Shown piece after piece: positions 51,907 through 60,482 of a stretch of 64,000 bases of DNA. Below the pieces are notes generated by a model. The model ran no database searches. It worked only from the letters and a program-made list of their open reading frames with translations, and had not been told where the DNA came from. The position numbers and the translations under genes were made by a program. How positions within the stretch are numbered: the first letter of the stretch is position 1; each line of letters begins with the position of its first letter. The stretch lies in assembly GCF_021533195.1 (NCBI RefSeq), contig NZ_JAJNKB010000011.1, positions 53,606-117,605 on the forward strand, read 5' to 3'. This stretch comes from Portibacter marinus (GTDB taxonomy: Bacteria; Bacteroidota; Bacteroidia; Chitinophagales; Saprospiraceae).

Positions 51907-52968
51907 ATGAACCTGAGAGATAACGTAAAATCAGCACAAAATCGCGTGGGTAAAGAAGCTTCCGTACTTAGCCAATATATTCTTGACCAAAGAACTGATG
52001 AATATAAAGGTCTTGATTTTTACGAAGACATCATCAACCTCGAAGTAGGTGACACCTCTCTCTCCAGAGCCAGATCACTTGAGCGCCAATTTAATTTTCG
52101 CCAAATCTACATTAAATTTGAGGGGCACAATCCCACCGGTACCCAAAAAGATCGAATTGCCTTTGCACAAGTTTATGATGCCATCCGTCGAGGTTTCAGT
52201 AAGATCGTATTGGCCACTTGCGGAAACTATGGAGTGGCCGTTGCTTTAGCTGCCCAATTAGCGCATATTGAGTGTGTCATCTTTATACCTGAACGCTATC
52301 ATACGGAAAGGATCAATGAAATGCAGGAATTAGGAGCGGAAATTCGAAGAATTCCTGGTAGTTATGAGGAGGTCGTCGAAAAAAGTTCGCTCATTGCAGC
52401 AGAAAATGAATGGTACGACGCCAATCCAGGAGGAGACAACACAGTCATCCAAATCAATGCTTATGCCCAAATAGCCTATGAAATTTATGACGAAATGAGA
52501 GACGCTCCGAAGATATGCGCAGTTCCCGTTTCTAATGGCACCTTGTTCGCTGGCATTTTTAGAGGATTTAGTAATCTTTACAAACGAGGAAAGACCTCCA
52601 GGATTCCTCAAATGATCGCGGCTTCTTCCACCAATAAAAACCCAATCATACAATCCTTTAAGAAAAGATTAAACCACTGTGCAGATCTCAATCCTGCAAA
52701 GATTAAGGAGACCTCCGTGAACGAACCTCTAATAAATTGGCATAGTTTCGACGGTGAGGAAGCTTTGCAAGCGCTTTATGAGTCCAATGGGTTTGCGTAT
52801 AATATCACTGACAAGGAAATGAGAGAAATGAGCCAACTCCTACTTAAAACTGAAGGCTCAAAGATTTTACCTGCCTCCACTGCTGGTTTGATTGGTTTAC
52901 TAAAGGCCAATGAAGAAAATGCATTGGAACCTGATCGATTTGTAGCCATATTGACAGCACGAGATTAA
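51907..52968 (+). CDS. Threonine-synthase-like PLP enzyme
   Basis: 353 residues of PLP fold type II. 'FEGHNPTGTQKDRIAFAQVYDA' contains the PLP Lys (about residue 84), 'VLATCGNYGVAVALAAQLA' the PLP-phosphate loop and the C-terminal 'LPASTAGLIGLLKANEE' the Ser/Thr that caps the cofactor nitrogen. Closest to threonine synthase and related beta-eliminating enzymes; the usual N-terminal zinc-ribbon extension of threonine synthase is absent. It is divergent from dgcN and could belong to the same amino-acid module. Convergent with the next gene without a single base between the stop codons. Confidence 0.85.
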   Translation: MNLRDNVKSAQNRVGKEASVLSQYILDQRTDEYKGLDFYEDIINLEVGDTSLSRARSLERQFNFRQIYIKFEGHNPTGTQKDRIAFAQVYDAIRRGFSKIVLATCGNYGVAVALAAQLAHIECVIFIPERYHTERINEMQELGAEIRRIPGSYEEVVEKSSLIAAENEWYDANPGGDNTVIQINAYAQIAYEIYDEMRDAPKICAVPVSNGTLFAGIFRGFSNLYKRGKTSRIPQMIAASSTNKNPIIQSFKKRLNHCADLNPAKIKETSVNEPLINWHSFDGEEALQALYESNGFAYNITDKEMREMSQLLLKTEGSKILPASTAGLIGLLKANEENALEPDRFVAILTARD

Positions 52969-54720
52969 TTATTTTTTGAGATCGATAAAAAAAACGCCGT
53001 TTTCTGAGCCGTAGTAGATTCTTGAAGCAGAAACAGAAAGCATTTTCAGGGTCCCGAAACCGTCAATTATGATGTCGCTGGCGGAAAATGTATTGTCTGC
53101 AGCTCTGGAGAAAAGCCTAATGTAGTCCGGTTCACTCGCAAGCGACTCTATGTTTAGCGTTAGCAGTGTTTGGCTGCCTTCATTCTCAAAGTCAAAAATA
53201 ACTTCATCGGGGTCTGTCGCAGAAATCACTTCTTTCAATTCCCAAAAGCTATCTTCAACTGCATATGATTCAATATTTCTATCTAAGTCACTGATATATA
53301 TAAAGTCTACACCTTGGATATCGACTTTCCTTCCATATTCAAAGGTTGACCCCGGATTTTGATTTCTAAAAGTAGTATTGGTAGACCAAAAATTACCGAC
53401 TTTGTTAAAAACCGTAGCAGATTCATCTGTAGGTGCCCCGACAATGGCTCTGGTAGTGTTTATGGCTACACTTTTACCAAATTGGTGACCAAACGCTGGC
53501 GCCGGACCGGTCAGTCTGGCTTGTAAAGCTTTCATGTCATTGAATATATATGCTGCTCCTGATTGAACTGTATTTTCAGTGGCCAATGGAGCTCCTATAA
53601 TGGTCTGATCACCGTCAAGGTCTACTGAAAAACCGAATCGATCACTGGTACTGCCATTTGGTGAACTATAGGTGTGACCTAGCGTCCACATAGATCCTCC
53701 AGAAGGAATGTATTCTAAAGCTTTACTTTCTTCGTAAGCTCCAATAAGAAGTCTATTTGTTGATAAAGCCATATCGTCTCCGAGACTTGGTGAAAATCCT
53801 GCAACTTCCGACTGCAAAGTTAGCCTTCTCTGCCATTGGCCAGAACCAATATCTTCGTACAGGACAATAAAAGCATAATCAGTGCTTCCAACATCATCAA
53901 TCAAAAATTTCAATGCTAGGAAAGGGCCCGCCGCGACCATACTTTTGAGCTTACTAAAAGATGTTAACAAGTCGCTGGGCGAGAAATTATTATCAGGCAG
54001 CCTCACTGCGGAAGCCCCCCCTGTTCCACCACTACCCCCAAAATTAATCCACTTCCCACCATCATAGCCCTCGAAAGATTTAGTTGAGGTATTGAATCTG
54101 ATGGTGCCTGCGGATGGAGCAGTTGCATCATCTCCAATTTTAATCTTTCCATTGACCTGTACTTTTTGACTGGGATTAGATGCGCCAAATCCAGTATTAC
54201 CACTCTTATCTAACCAAACCTGAAAGCCTCCATTGGCACCCAAAAATAGATTGTTAGAGGAATAAATTCTTGTGTCTCCTGCTCCACTACCACCGGTAGA
54301 AACTCCTATTCGCAAGTTGTTGAGTCCGTTGCCAATTTTTAAATCCCCTTGGCTTCCGCCAGCTAAATCCCAATTACCACCTAATAGGTCCAGATTGGCT
54401 TGAGGGTTGACTACTCCTATTCCAACTTTACCATTTGCACCAATACGCATCCTCTCTGTAAAAGTATTCGCATCAGAACCGAAAAGGAGGCTTTGAGATG
54501 ATGGAAATAAGATCGATGGATTAGGGGAGGAAGTTCCACCACTAGAGAATTCTAAGAACATGGAATTTAAAGAATTAGCCAGGCGTATGGTTGCTTGCTC
54601 TGTTTCTTGGTCTGCTCGAACATCAAAGTTCGCCTGAGGATCAGTGGTGTTGATACCTACCTTCTGCGCGTCCACGGTATTCAGCGATATGAGCAATAGT
54701 GTTGTTATTAAGTGCTTCAT
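52969..54720 (-). CDS. Large secreted repeat protein, putative surface protein
   Basis: 583 residues with signal peptide (MKHLITTLLLISLNTVDAQ). Residues 20-240 contain the 'KVGINTTDPQANFDVRADQ', 'KVGIGVVNPQANLDLLGGNWD', 'GNTGFGASNPSQKVQVNGKIKIGDDATAPS' units seen in the N-terminal/tail-fibre-like repeats of many Bacteroidota surface proteins. From about 250 the sequence changes to FG-GAP/beta-propeller-like repeats ('SLGDDMALSTNRLLIGAYEE', 'RFGFSVDLDGDQTIIGAPL', 'FGHQFGKSVAINTTRAIVGAPTDES'). No C-terminal sorting domain is recognised. Likely surface exposed; function unknown. Preceded by the LytTR system's gap. Confidence 0.75.
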   Translation of the reverse strand: MKHLITTLLLISLNTVDAQKVGINTTDPQANFDVRADQETEQATIRLANSLNSMFLEFSSGGTSSPNPSILFPSSQSLLFGSDANTFTERMRIGANGKVGIGVVNPQANLDLLGGNWDLAGGSQGDLKIGNGLNNLRIGVSTGGSGAGDTRIYSSNNLFLGANGGFQVWLDKSGNTGFGASNPSQKVQVNGKIKIGDDATAPSAGTIRFNTSTKSFEGYDGGKWINFGGSGGTGGASAVRLPDNNFSPSDLLTSFSKLKSMVAAGPFLALKFLIDDVGSTDYAFIVLYEDIGSGQWQRRLTLQSEVAGFSPSLGDDMALSTNRLLIGAYEESKALEYIPSGGSMWTLGHTYSSPNGSTSDRFGFSVDLDGDQTIIGAPLATENTVQSGAAYIFNDMKALQARLTGPAPAFGHQFGKSVAINTTRAIVGAPTDESATVFNKVGNFWSTNTTFRNQNPGSTFEYGRKVDIQGVDFIYISDLDRNIESYAVEDSFWELKEVISATDPDEVIFDFENEGSQTLLTLNIESLASEPDYIRLFSRAADNTFSASDIIIDGFGTLKMLSVSASRIYYGSENGVFFIDLKK

Positions 54721-54811
54721 AAATACAGATTTTAATGAAATATCTGATTAATCTCATGACCAGACCATGAACATTGAGGCAATGGTAGTATAGAATGAGT
54801 AAATGGTGTAA

Positions 54812-55570
54812 TTATTGATGCGACTTAAAGATCTCCTGTATATTGGTCTTCTTCGCTCGACTAACTGCCACATTGTGACCACCCTTCATTTCAAGATAGC
54901 CTCCATTGGTTTTAACGTACCTGATGACATGCTGAAGATTGGCCAAGTATGATTTATGTGTCCTGTAAAATGCATAATCGGCAAGCAATTCCTCAACTGT
55001 ACCTAAAGTTTTACTCACAATAAGTTTTTCCCCAGAAGTGAAATACAAAGTGGAATAATTGCTATCACCTTTCACGTAAACGATTTCAGAGGGATCAACG
55101 AACTCTATGGAAGCATGCACATTGATCGGTATCCTCCTTTTATTTATTGATAGCTTAGACATGGCATTAACGATCATCTCTGCGGATGCTTTCGCTTGCC
55201 TTTGCCTCTGCAATTCAATTCTTTCTATCGTTCTTCGAAGTTGATCTCTGCTTATTGGCTTTAAAAGATAGTTTGTGGCTTCGGCTTCAAAAGCCTGAAG
55301 TGCATATTGATCATAGGCGGTAACGAAAATAACATCCCCATCCAAAGGCTGGAGTTCTTTTACCATCTCGATTCCAGAAGCAGACTGTAGATGGATGTCC
55401 ATAAATAACAAATCGAAATGGTTACGCTTAATAAGACGTCTAGCCTCTAATTCATCAGAAGCTGTGGCTACCAGGTCTACTTGTGGACAACTTCTTTCAA
55501 GTTCCCAACGCAAAGTTTCTAGACAGTGCTCTTCATCATCGACTGCGATGGCCGTTAGTTTACTTTCCAT
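54812..55570 (-). CDS. LytTR family response regulator
   Basis: 252 residues: receiver domain (about 1-120) with 'AIAVDDEEHCLETL', phospho-Asp in 'FDLLFMDIHLQSASGIEM', Lys in 'YLLKPISRD'; LytTR DNA-binding domain (about 155-250) with 'SIEFVDPSEIVYVKGDSNYSTLYF', 'TLGTVEELLADYAFYRTHKSYLANLQHVIRYV' (part) and 'VAVSRAKKTNIQEIF'. The gene start overlaps the propeller sensor kinase's stop by 11 bp. It is the regulator of that kinase and usually controls envelope or polysaccharide genes. Target operators not identified here. Confidence 0.93.
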   Translation of the reverse strand: MESKLTAIAVDDEEHCLETLRWELERSCPQVDLVATASDELEARRLIKRNHFDLLFMDIHLQSASGIEMVKELQPLDGDVIFVTAYDQYALQAFEAEATNYLLKPISRDQLRRTIERIELQRQRQAKASAEMIVNAMSKLSINKRRIPINVHASIEFVDPSEIVYVKGDSNYSTLYFTSGEKLIVSKTLGTVEELLADYAFYRTHKSYLANLQHVIRYVKTNGGYLEMKGGHNVAVSRAKKTNIQEIFKSHQ

Positions 55571-58529
55571 TTGTTATCTTTTTGAAAGGTAAGGACATTC
55601 TAACTATCGTTCCTGTCCCTCCATTTTCTGCTTCTAAGTCTTCAATATCAATGTGACAATTTTGCATAATGTTTTGTAATCTTGTTTCAGTGATTGATAT
55701 TCCAAATGACCTTTTTCGCTTTCTTACATTTTCAATTTTTCTGCTGGCTATCCTTCCAATACCATCATCTTTCACCATAACATGAATAACATTTGCTTCA
55801 CGACTGACCTTAATTCTTAAATGCCCTTTACCTACTTTGTTAATAAAGCCATGCCAAATGCTATTTTCTACAAATGGCTGGATTATGAGCGGTGGAAATG
55901 CCACTTGGTTTGGATTCAAATCCTCACCTATTTCAATACAATATGTAAATTTATCTTTAAGTCTAATATTTTCCAGACGCATATAGAGTTCAAGCGCTTC
56001 CAATTCATCAGAAAGCGATATCTCCTTCATCATGCTGTTTCGCAATACAGATCTGATCAGTTCTGAAAAAATGGTGAGGTAGTCTGCAGCATTTTCTTTA
56101 TCATTCTTAATGATGTAAGACTTAATGGAATTCATAGAATTAAAAATAAAATGCGGATTCATCTGGGCTCTCAAAGTTTCGCTCTCTAATTCGGCAAGTT
56201 TTATCTTAAGGTCGTTAAGTTTTCTGACCTGACGGATCCTATATTGAAAGAATATATACAAAATAAAAAAAAGCATAGCCAATGCCAGTACGAAAAACCA
56301 CCATGATTTCCAGTATGGATTTTTAATCATGAACTTCAAATAAATCTCGTCTTTCCACGGAATATATCCGACAGTACTTTGCATAGTAAAACTATAATTA
56401 CCAGGTGAAAGTGATGTTAAAAATAAAGGCTCACTACTGTTAGAAACATACATCCATGGTTGATCATCTTTTAACCGATAACGAATAGAAACTGCGGAAG
56501 GCTCAGAAAAATAAATGGTATTGTATCTGATTTCAATGTTGTTGTTCTTGTGAGAAAACATCAATTCTTCTTTTAGGCTAAGGTCAACTCTATGATTGTT
56601 AACCAACAATTCATGTAAATAAACTTTCGGTACTTCTCGGTTTTTATAATTAAAGTTTAGGTCAATCTTGTAGTTTTGAAATCCCAAAAGGTATAAGTGC
56701 TCGTCAACCAGTTCAATGGATTCAATCTTTTGATGATTCAAAGTATATTTAGGATCAATTCTTAAAAAACGATCTAATTCTGCATTATAATGATAAATGC
56801 CATCTCTACTCAAGACCAATATACCTTCATAAGAATCCTTTACGATTTGTCTTATCAAGCTGTAACCAAGACCTTCTTCAATACCATAATTCCTATCTAA
56901 AATAAACTCACCATCCACTTGCCTCGCTTTGAATAATCCATTTTTCTCGGAAGAAATCCAGTAGTGCTTTCCTGATCTTTGAATTCCAACGATTTTGCCC
57001 AGTGTTTTAGATAATGTGCCTTCTAGGAGAGAAAAGCTATGTACTATTTCATTTATAATATCGTATCTGTCGAGTGAGTTTTCACCATAAATCCACAAAT
57101 ATTCTGTGTCTGCAAAAATGGACAACGGAACTGTTTGAAGTTCGAAGGTGTCTTGTTGATCACTGGAACTGTTCCAGGTAATGAATTGTTGCTGAGGCCT
57201 ATACATTGCGAAATGCCGATCCTCAACTATGGTGTAGTCATAGAGGCCTTTTCTGAACTCATTATTAAAAGGTATTTCTAGATATGAAATCATTTGATTT
57301 TTCAGATCTAATCGACCAATACCGTTATAGCACACTATGATGAGATCATTTTCTTGTTCAATTACTTTGATTGGGTTTCGCAGCTCTTTTGGCAATGCTA
57401 AAGAAAAGGATGGTTGGTCTTGAGGATGCAAAACGACAGTATGATTATAAAAGTCCAGGGAAAGCAGTGCACCAGAATTTAGCTCATGTAGAGAACTGGT
57501 TTGTTGTTTTAGCATTTCAGCTTTCTGAACCGAAACTTGGTGGGGATCATACAGATTGAGTCCACCATCTGTGGAAACCCAGACTCTTTGCTTTGAATCT
57601 TTGAAAATGTCATAAATAAAATTGCCGTTCAGATTTTGTTTACCAGGACCTGCGGTAAGAATCTTAACTACTTCCCCTGTTTTGGCATCGATGATTTCCA
57701 AACCATAATACATGGCCAGCCATAAATTTTCACCAATCCTTTCCCATCCCCTAATGACACCCTTGATGGTTGATGCGTATTGAACCAAGTCTTTGTTATC
57801 AGGATGATATCGATACAGGTATTGGCTATAATCACTAAACCATAAATCACCGTCCAACCATTGAAGACCGTAGAAGCCCACTTCCGTTAAGCTATTTATT
57901 TCATAAGTATCTGTGTTGAACTGAAATACACCTTCATCGACTAAATACAATTGATTATTCTCACCAGGCACCTTAATCATATCTTTAGGAGAAAGCTTTA
58001 CTGGTAGTCGCCTGGAAACAAAAGTATTGAGATTCAAAACATATAAACCCTCATTGTAAGATGAAAGGTAAGCTAAAGAATCATTTACGATCAGCGATTT
58101 ATATAAAACTTGTTTAGGGAATTTATCACCATCTTCAGGTTCATAATTTCGTCGCCTAAAAGTATTTGTTTCGTGATTATAAAGACTAACACCATTGTCC
58201 TGATGAAGAACAAAGACATTACCTGAAGGCGTGATCTCAATGTCCATAACCGCAGTGCCCGCCAATGATAAATGATCGTTTCCTTTTCTAAAGTGTGTAA
58301 AATTTGAACCATCAAAACGAACCAGGCCTTCAGGTCCCCCTAACCAAATGAATCCCATACTATCTTCAGCAATGACATTTACCTCTACAAGTGGAAGACC
58401 ACTCGTGTAATCATAGCTGATGAAATCATATTGAGCGTTTGATGCAGTGAAAAGTGCTGTACTGAGATAAATTGATATGTATAAAAGGACTTTCAGTGTA
58501 AATGTCTTCAAAGGCGAAGAATTATTCAT
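55560..58529 (-). CDS. Propeller-type sensor histidine kinase (LytS-like)
   Basis: 989 residues. N-terminal signal (about 1-33), then the two-component-regulator propeller repeats over about 35-700 ('GFIWLGGPEGLVRFDGSNFTHF', 'KQRVWVSTDGGLNLYDP' and similar), a Y_Y_Y-type domain about 650-735 ('VSIRYRLKDDQPWMYVSN', 'SLSPGNYSFTMQST'), one membrane helix (about 750-772), a coiled coil and a His_kinase domain with 'LRAQMNPHFIFNSMNSIKSYI' (phospho-His) and HATPase 'FVENSIWHGFINK' and 'DDGIGRIASR'. It senses an external ligand through the propeller and phosphorylates the overlapping LytTR regulator. Ligand unknown. Confidence 0.93.
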   Translation of the reverse strand: MNNSSPLKTFTLKVLLYISIYLSTALFTASNAQYDFISYDYTSGLPLVEVNVIAEDSMGFIWLGGPEGLVRFDGSNFTHFRKGNDHLSLAGTAVMDIEITPSGNVFVLHQDNGVSLYNHETNTFRRRNYEPEDGDKFPKQVLYKSLIVNDSLAYLSSYNEGLYVLNLNTFVSRRLPVKLSPKDMIKVPGENNQLYLVDEGVFQFNTDTYEINSLTEVGFYGLQWLDGDLWFSDYSQYLYRYHPDNKDLVQYASTIKGVIRGWERIGENLWLAMYYGLEIIDAKTGEVVKILTAGPGKQNLNGNFIYDIFKDSKQRVWVSTDGGLNLYDPHQVSVQKAEMLKQQTSSLHELNSGALLSLDFYNHTVVLHPQDQPSFSLALPKELRNPIKVIEQENDLIIVCYNGIGRLDLKNQMISYLEIPFNNEFRKGLYDYTIVEDRHFAMYRPQQQFITWNSSSDQQDTFELQTVPLSIFADTEYLWIYGENSLDRYDIINEIVHSFSLLEGTLSKTLGKIVGIQRSGKHYWISSEKNGLFKARQVDGEFILDRNYGIEEGLGYSLIRQIVKDSYEGILVLSRDGIYHYNAELDRFLRIDPKYTLNHQKIESIELVDEHLYLLGFQNYKIDLNFNYKNREVPKVYLHELLVNNHRVDLSLKEELMFSHKNNNIEIRYNTIYFSEPSAVSIRYRLKDDQPWMYVSNSSEPLFLTSLSPGNYSFTMQSTVGYIPWKDEIYLKFMIKNPYWKSWWFFVLALAMLFFILYIFFQYRIRQVRKLNDLKIKLAELESETLRAQMNPHFIFNSMNSIKSYIIKNDKENAADYLTIFSELIRSVLRNSMMKEISLSDELEALELYMRLENIRLKDKFTYCIEIGEDLNPNQVAFPPLIIQPFVENSIWHGFINKVGKGHLRIKVSREANVIHVMVKDDGIGRIASRKIENVRKRKRSFGISITETRLQNIMQNCHIDIEDLEAENGGTGTIVRMSLPFKKITNGK

Positions 58530-58652
58530 TCACCCTAATTTATTTCGTAATATGGTATATATCTCCGTAAATATAGGAGAAGATGAGTGATTTGTACTTT
58601 GCAATGAAGCAATGGGAATATGATAAAGTAAACGGCGTCAACTTCAGCCGAC

Positions 58653-60341
58653 CTATTCCCTTCCAAGGATCAAATCCTCGAAATAGCCTTCAGCATGTTC
58701 TAATTCTTTAAGCAATGATGTTCTACTTTTAATGAGCACTTCCCTTGGGACCCCATCAAAGGGATTCATAATCTGGTCCGCAAGGTATTCCAGATTTCTA
58801 AGATCTAGTTGATTTCTGATATCATGAATTCTAGCAAGGTAAGCATGGGCAACCCGTTTTGTTTCAGGATTCTTGCTCCCTGCAACATTGACATAAATAG
58901 GGGCAGAATGAAAATTGGTACTAGCTTTTAAAAAATTAAAATGGATGGGTTGGTTAAATACGTTTTCAAATCGCTTATCTCCATATCCTCGTAAAGCAAA
59001 CCAACCGGTATGCTCGATGTGGTGTTTAAACTTAAAGACCAGAGAATCAGAATGGTCCGTTCTTGAAATCTTTTTGATCACCTGCCCGTTATTGACAATT
59101 TCCAGAAATTTAATATTATCGGCATGAGGATCAAACTTAACCATGCCTGAAATCGTAATGGAGTCTCTGTTGGTAAGCTCCAACTTACTGCCCAACTGTT
59201 GATCATTTATGGTAAACTGCAGTACGGGACCTGTAGTCACGAATGTTTTACCTAATTCTATAGATTCCAGCCAGTTTTCATAATTAAATTCTCCCGAAAC
59301 ATGGGTATAAAATCGTTCGTGACCTGGTATACTTTGATCGGCGCAAGGATAGTCAGAACCAGCAGTCGGAGCAACTTCAAAGCCCAGATTAAGTACATCA
59401 TACCAGGCATTATATCCTGCCCGATTAAACTGTAAAACTTCAATAAAATGCATGAGGTCGTGAGGTAATACAAGGGCCATTCCATTTTGTGGAGAAGGGC
59501 CATCAGGTTCATCTTGCCAGGCATGTGCAAATCCGTTCAGTCCACCATGAGTAGTTGTTTGCTCCCAAATTAATCGATACACCAGGTATTTTTCTTCATT
59601 AAAGACTGGAACTTCAGACCCCAATGTAATGGTATGTCCAAAAACATGGGTTCTTGGATTTTCCTGACCCGCCGCTAAAAGATACCCATTCTCTTCATAG
59701 ACACTTCTTTTACCAAATGCATATTGTTCTGCCATTTTGAAGTTTTTTACTTTTCCTGACTGTAGCAAATTGCCCACATGTATGTCTTCTGCTTGCATCA
59801 TTTTCGAAATATATGGATTCAATTCTTCAGTGGGCCGTGGAATGTGTAAATGAAGATCCGAACTATACCATTGATCCTCTCGCATATTGACCCACCTTTC
59901 TAATCGGATGGTATGATTGCTGACTGATCCTGACTTCAGAAATAAGGTGTCCATCGCAATTTGATACTCGGAACCTTTCATGATCGTGAGGTAAATGGTG
60001 TCTGGCAATTCTGAAATAAAAGAGGAACCATCAGAATAGAACTGAATTGAATTAAAATAAGGGTTAAATATTTCCTTGTTAAATAGAGGTAATGCGGATT
60101 CGAGATCGGTCAATTGGGCACCAATGTCACTCATATCGCAATCACCTCCTGCCGGGAGCGCATCTTCTGCGATGTAAAAGTTATTTGCTTTGTCTTTTAT
60201 TTCAACACGTGCTGGCGTCTCTAATCCAGTGGTCAAATCGAGAATACTAAGTTGTAATTCACTGTTCTGGCCATAAAGACTAGGTAAAGAAAACAGAATG
60301 ATTATCCAGCTCGTAATGCTTAATGATAAGGGTTTGACCAT
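58653..60341 (-). CDS. CehA/McbA-type metallohydrolase, secreted
   Basis: 562 residues with a signal peptide ('SITSWIIILFSLPSLYGQ'). The central part contains a PHP-like metal site typical of CehA/McbA hydrolases: 'WYSSDLHLHIPRPTEELNPYI' (H-x-H), and further on 'NGFAHAW' and 'VAPTAGSDYPCADQS' with Asp/His ligands. N-terminal about 100 residues look like a carboxypeptidase-regulatory or Ig-like domain ('TGLETPARVEIKDKANNFYIAED'). The C-terminal region ends in a helical tail. Family members hydrolyse carbamate or phosphoester substrates, but many are uncharacterised. Divergent from the next gene. Confidence 0.75.
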   Translation of the reverse strand: MVKPLSLSITSWIIILFSLPSLYGQNSELQLSILDLTTGLETPARVEIKDKANNFYIAEDALPAGGDCDMSDIGAQLTDLESALPLFNKEIFNPYFNSIQFYSDGSSFISELPDTIYLTIMKGSEYQIAMDTLFLKSGSVSNHTIRLERWVNMREDQWYSSDLHLHIPRPTEELNPYISKMMQAEDIHVGNLLQSGKVKNFKMAEQYAFGKRSVYEENGYLLAAGQENPRTHVFGHTITLGSEVPVFNEEKYLVYRLIWEQTTTHGGLNGFAHAWQDEPDGPSPQNGMALVLPHDLMHFIEVLQFNRAGYNAWYDVLNLGFEVAPTAGSDYPCADQSIPGHERFYTHVSGEFNYENWLESIELGKTFVTTGPVLQFTINDQQLGSKLELTNRDSITISGMVKFDPHADNIKFLEIVNNGQVIKKISRTDHSDSLVFKFKHHIEHTGWFALRGYGDKRFENVFNQPIHFNFLKASTNFHSAPIYVNVAGSKNPETKRVAHAYLARIHDIRNQLDLRNLEYLADQIMNPFDGVPREVLIKSRTSLLKELEHAEGYFEDLILGRE

Positions 60342-60439
60342 TGATGAAGTTGATTTCGTTTAAAGGGGTATTCCAATACTAGCTCTGTCAATATAGCAGT
60401 TTTTTTCATCAGCGAACCAACACATCTCCTTAAATGATC

Positions 60440-60447
60440 TATTTTTA
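60440..60447 (+). promoter_or_regulatory. Possible minus-7 element of the secreted hydrolase gene
   Basis: TATTTTTA, 7 of 8 to TAnnTTTG, 36 nt before the ATG at 60483. No minus-33 match recognised. Confidence 0.3.
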
Positions 60448-60482
60448 GCCATTCATCAGAAGTTCTCGTCAAATACTCAATC

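Noticed and set aside
52966..52971. Gene fusion or missing stop at the zero-gap convergent junction
   Set aside because: Both stop codons (TAA on each strand) are present and the genes merely abut.
52969..54720. Phage tail-fibre or prophage remnant suspected from the VGIGT-like repeats
   Set aside because: The same units are common in chromosomal Bacteroidota surface proteins; it has a signal peptide and no phage structural gene is adjacent.
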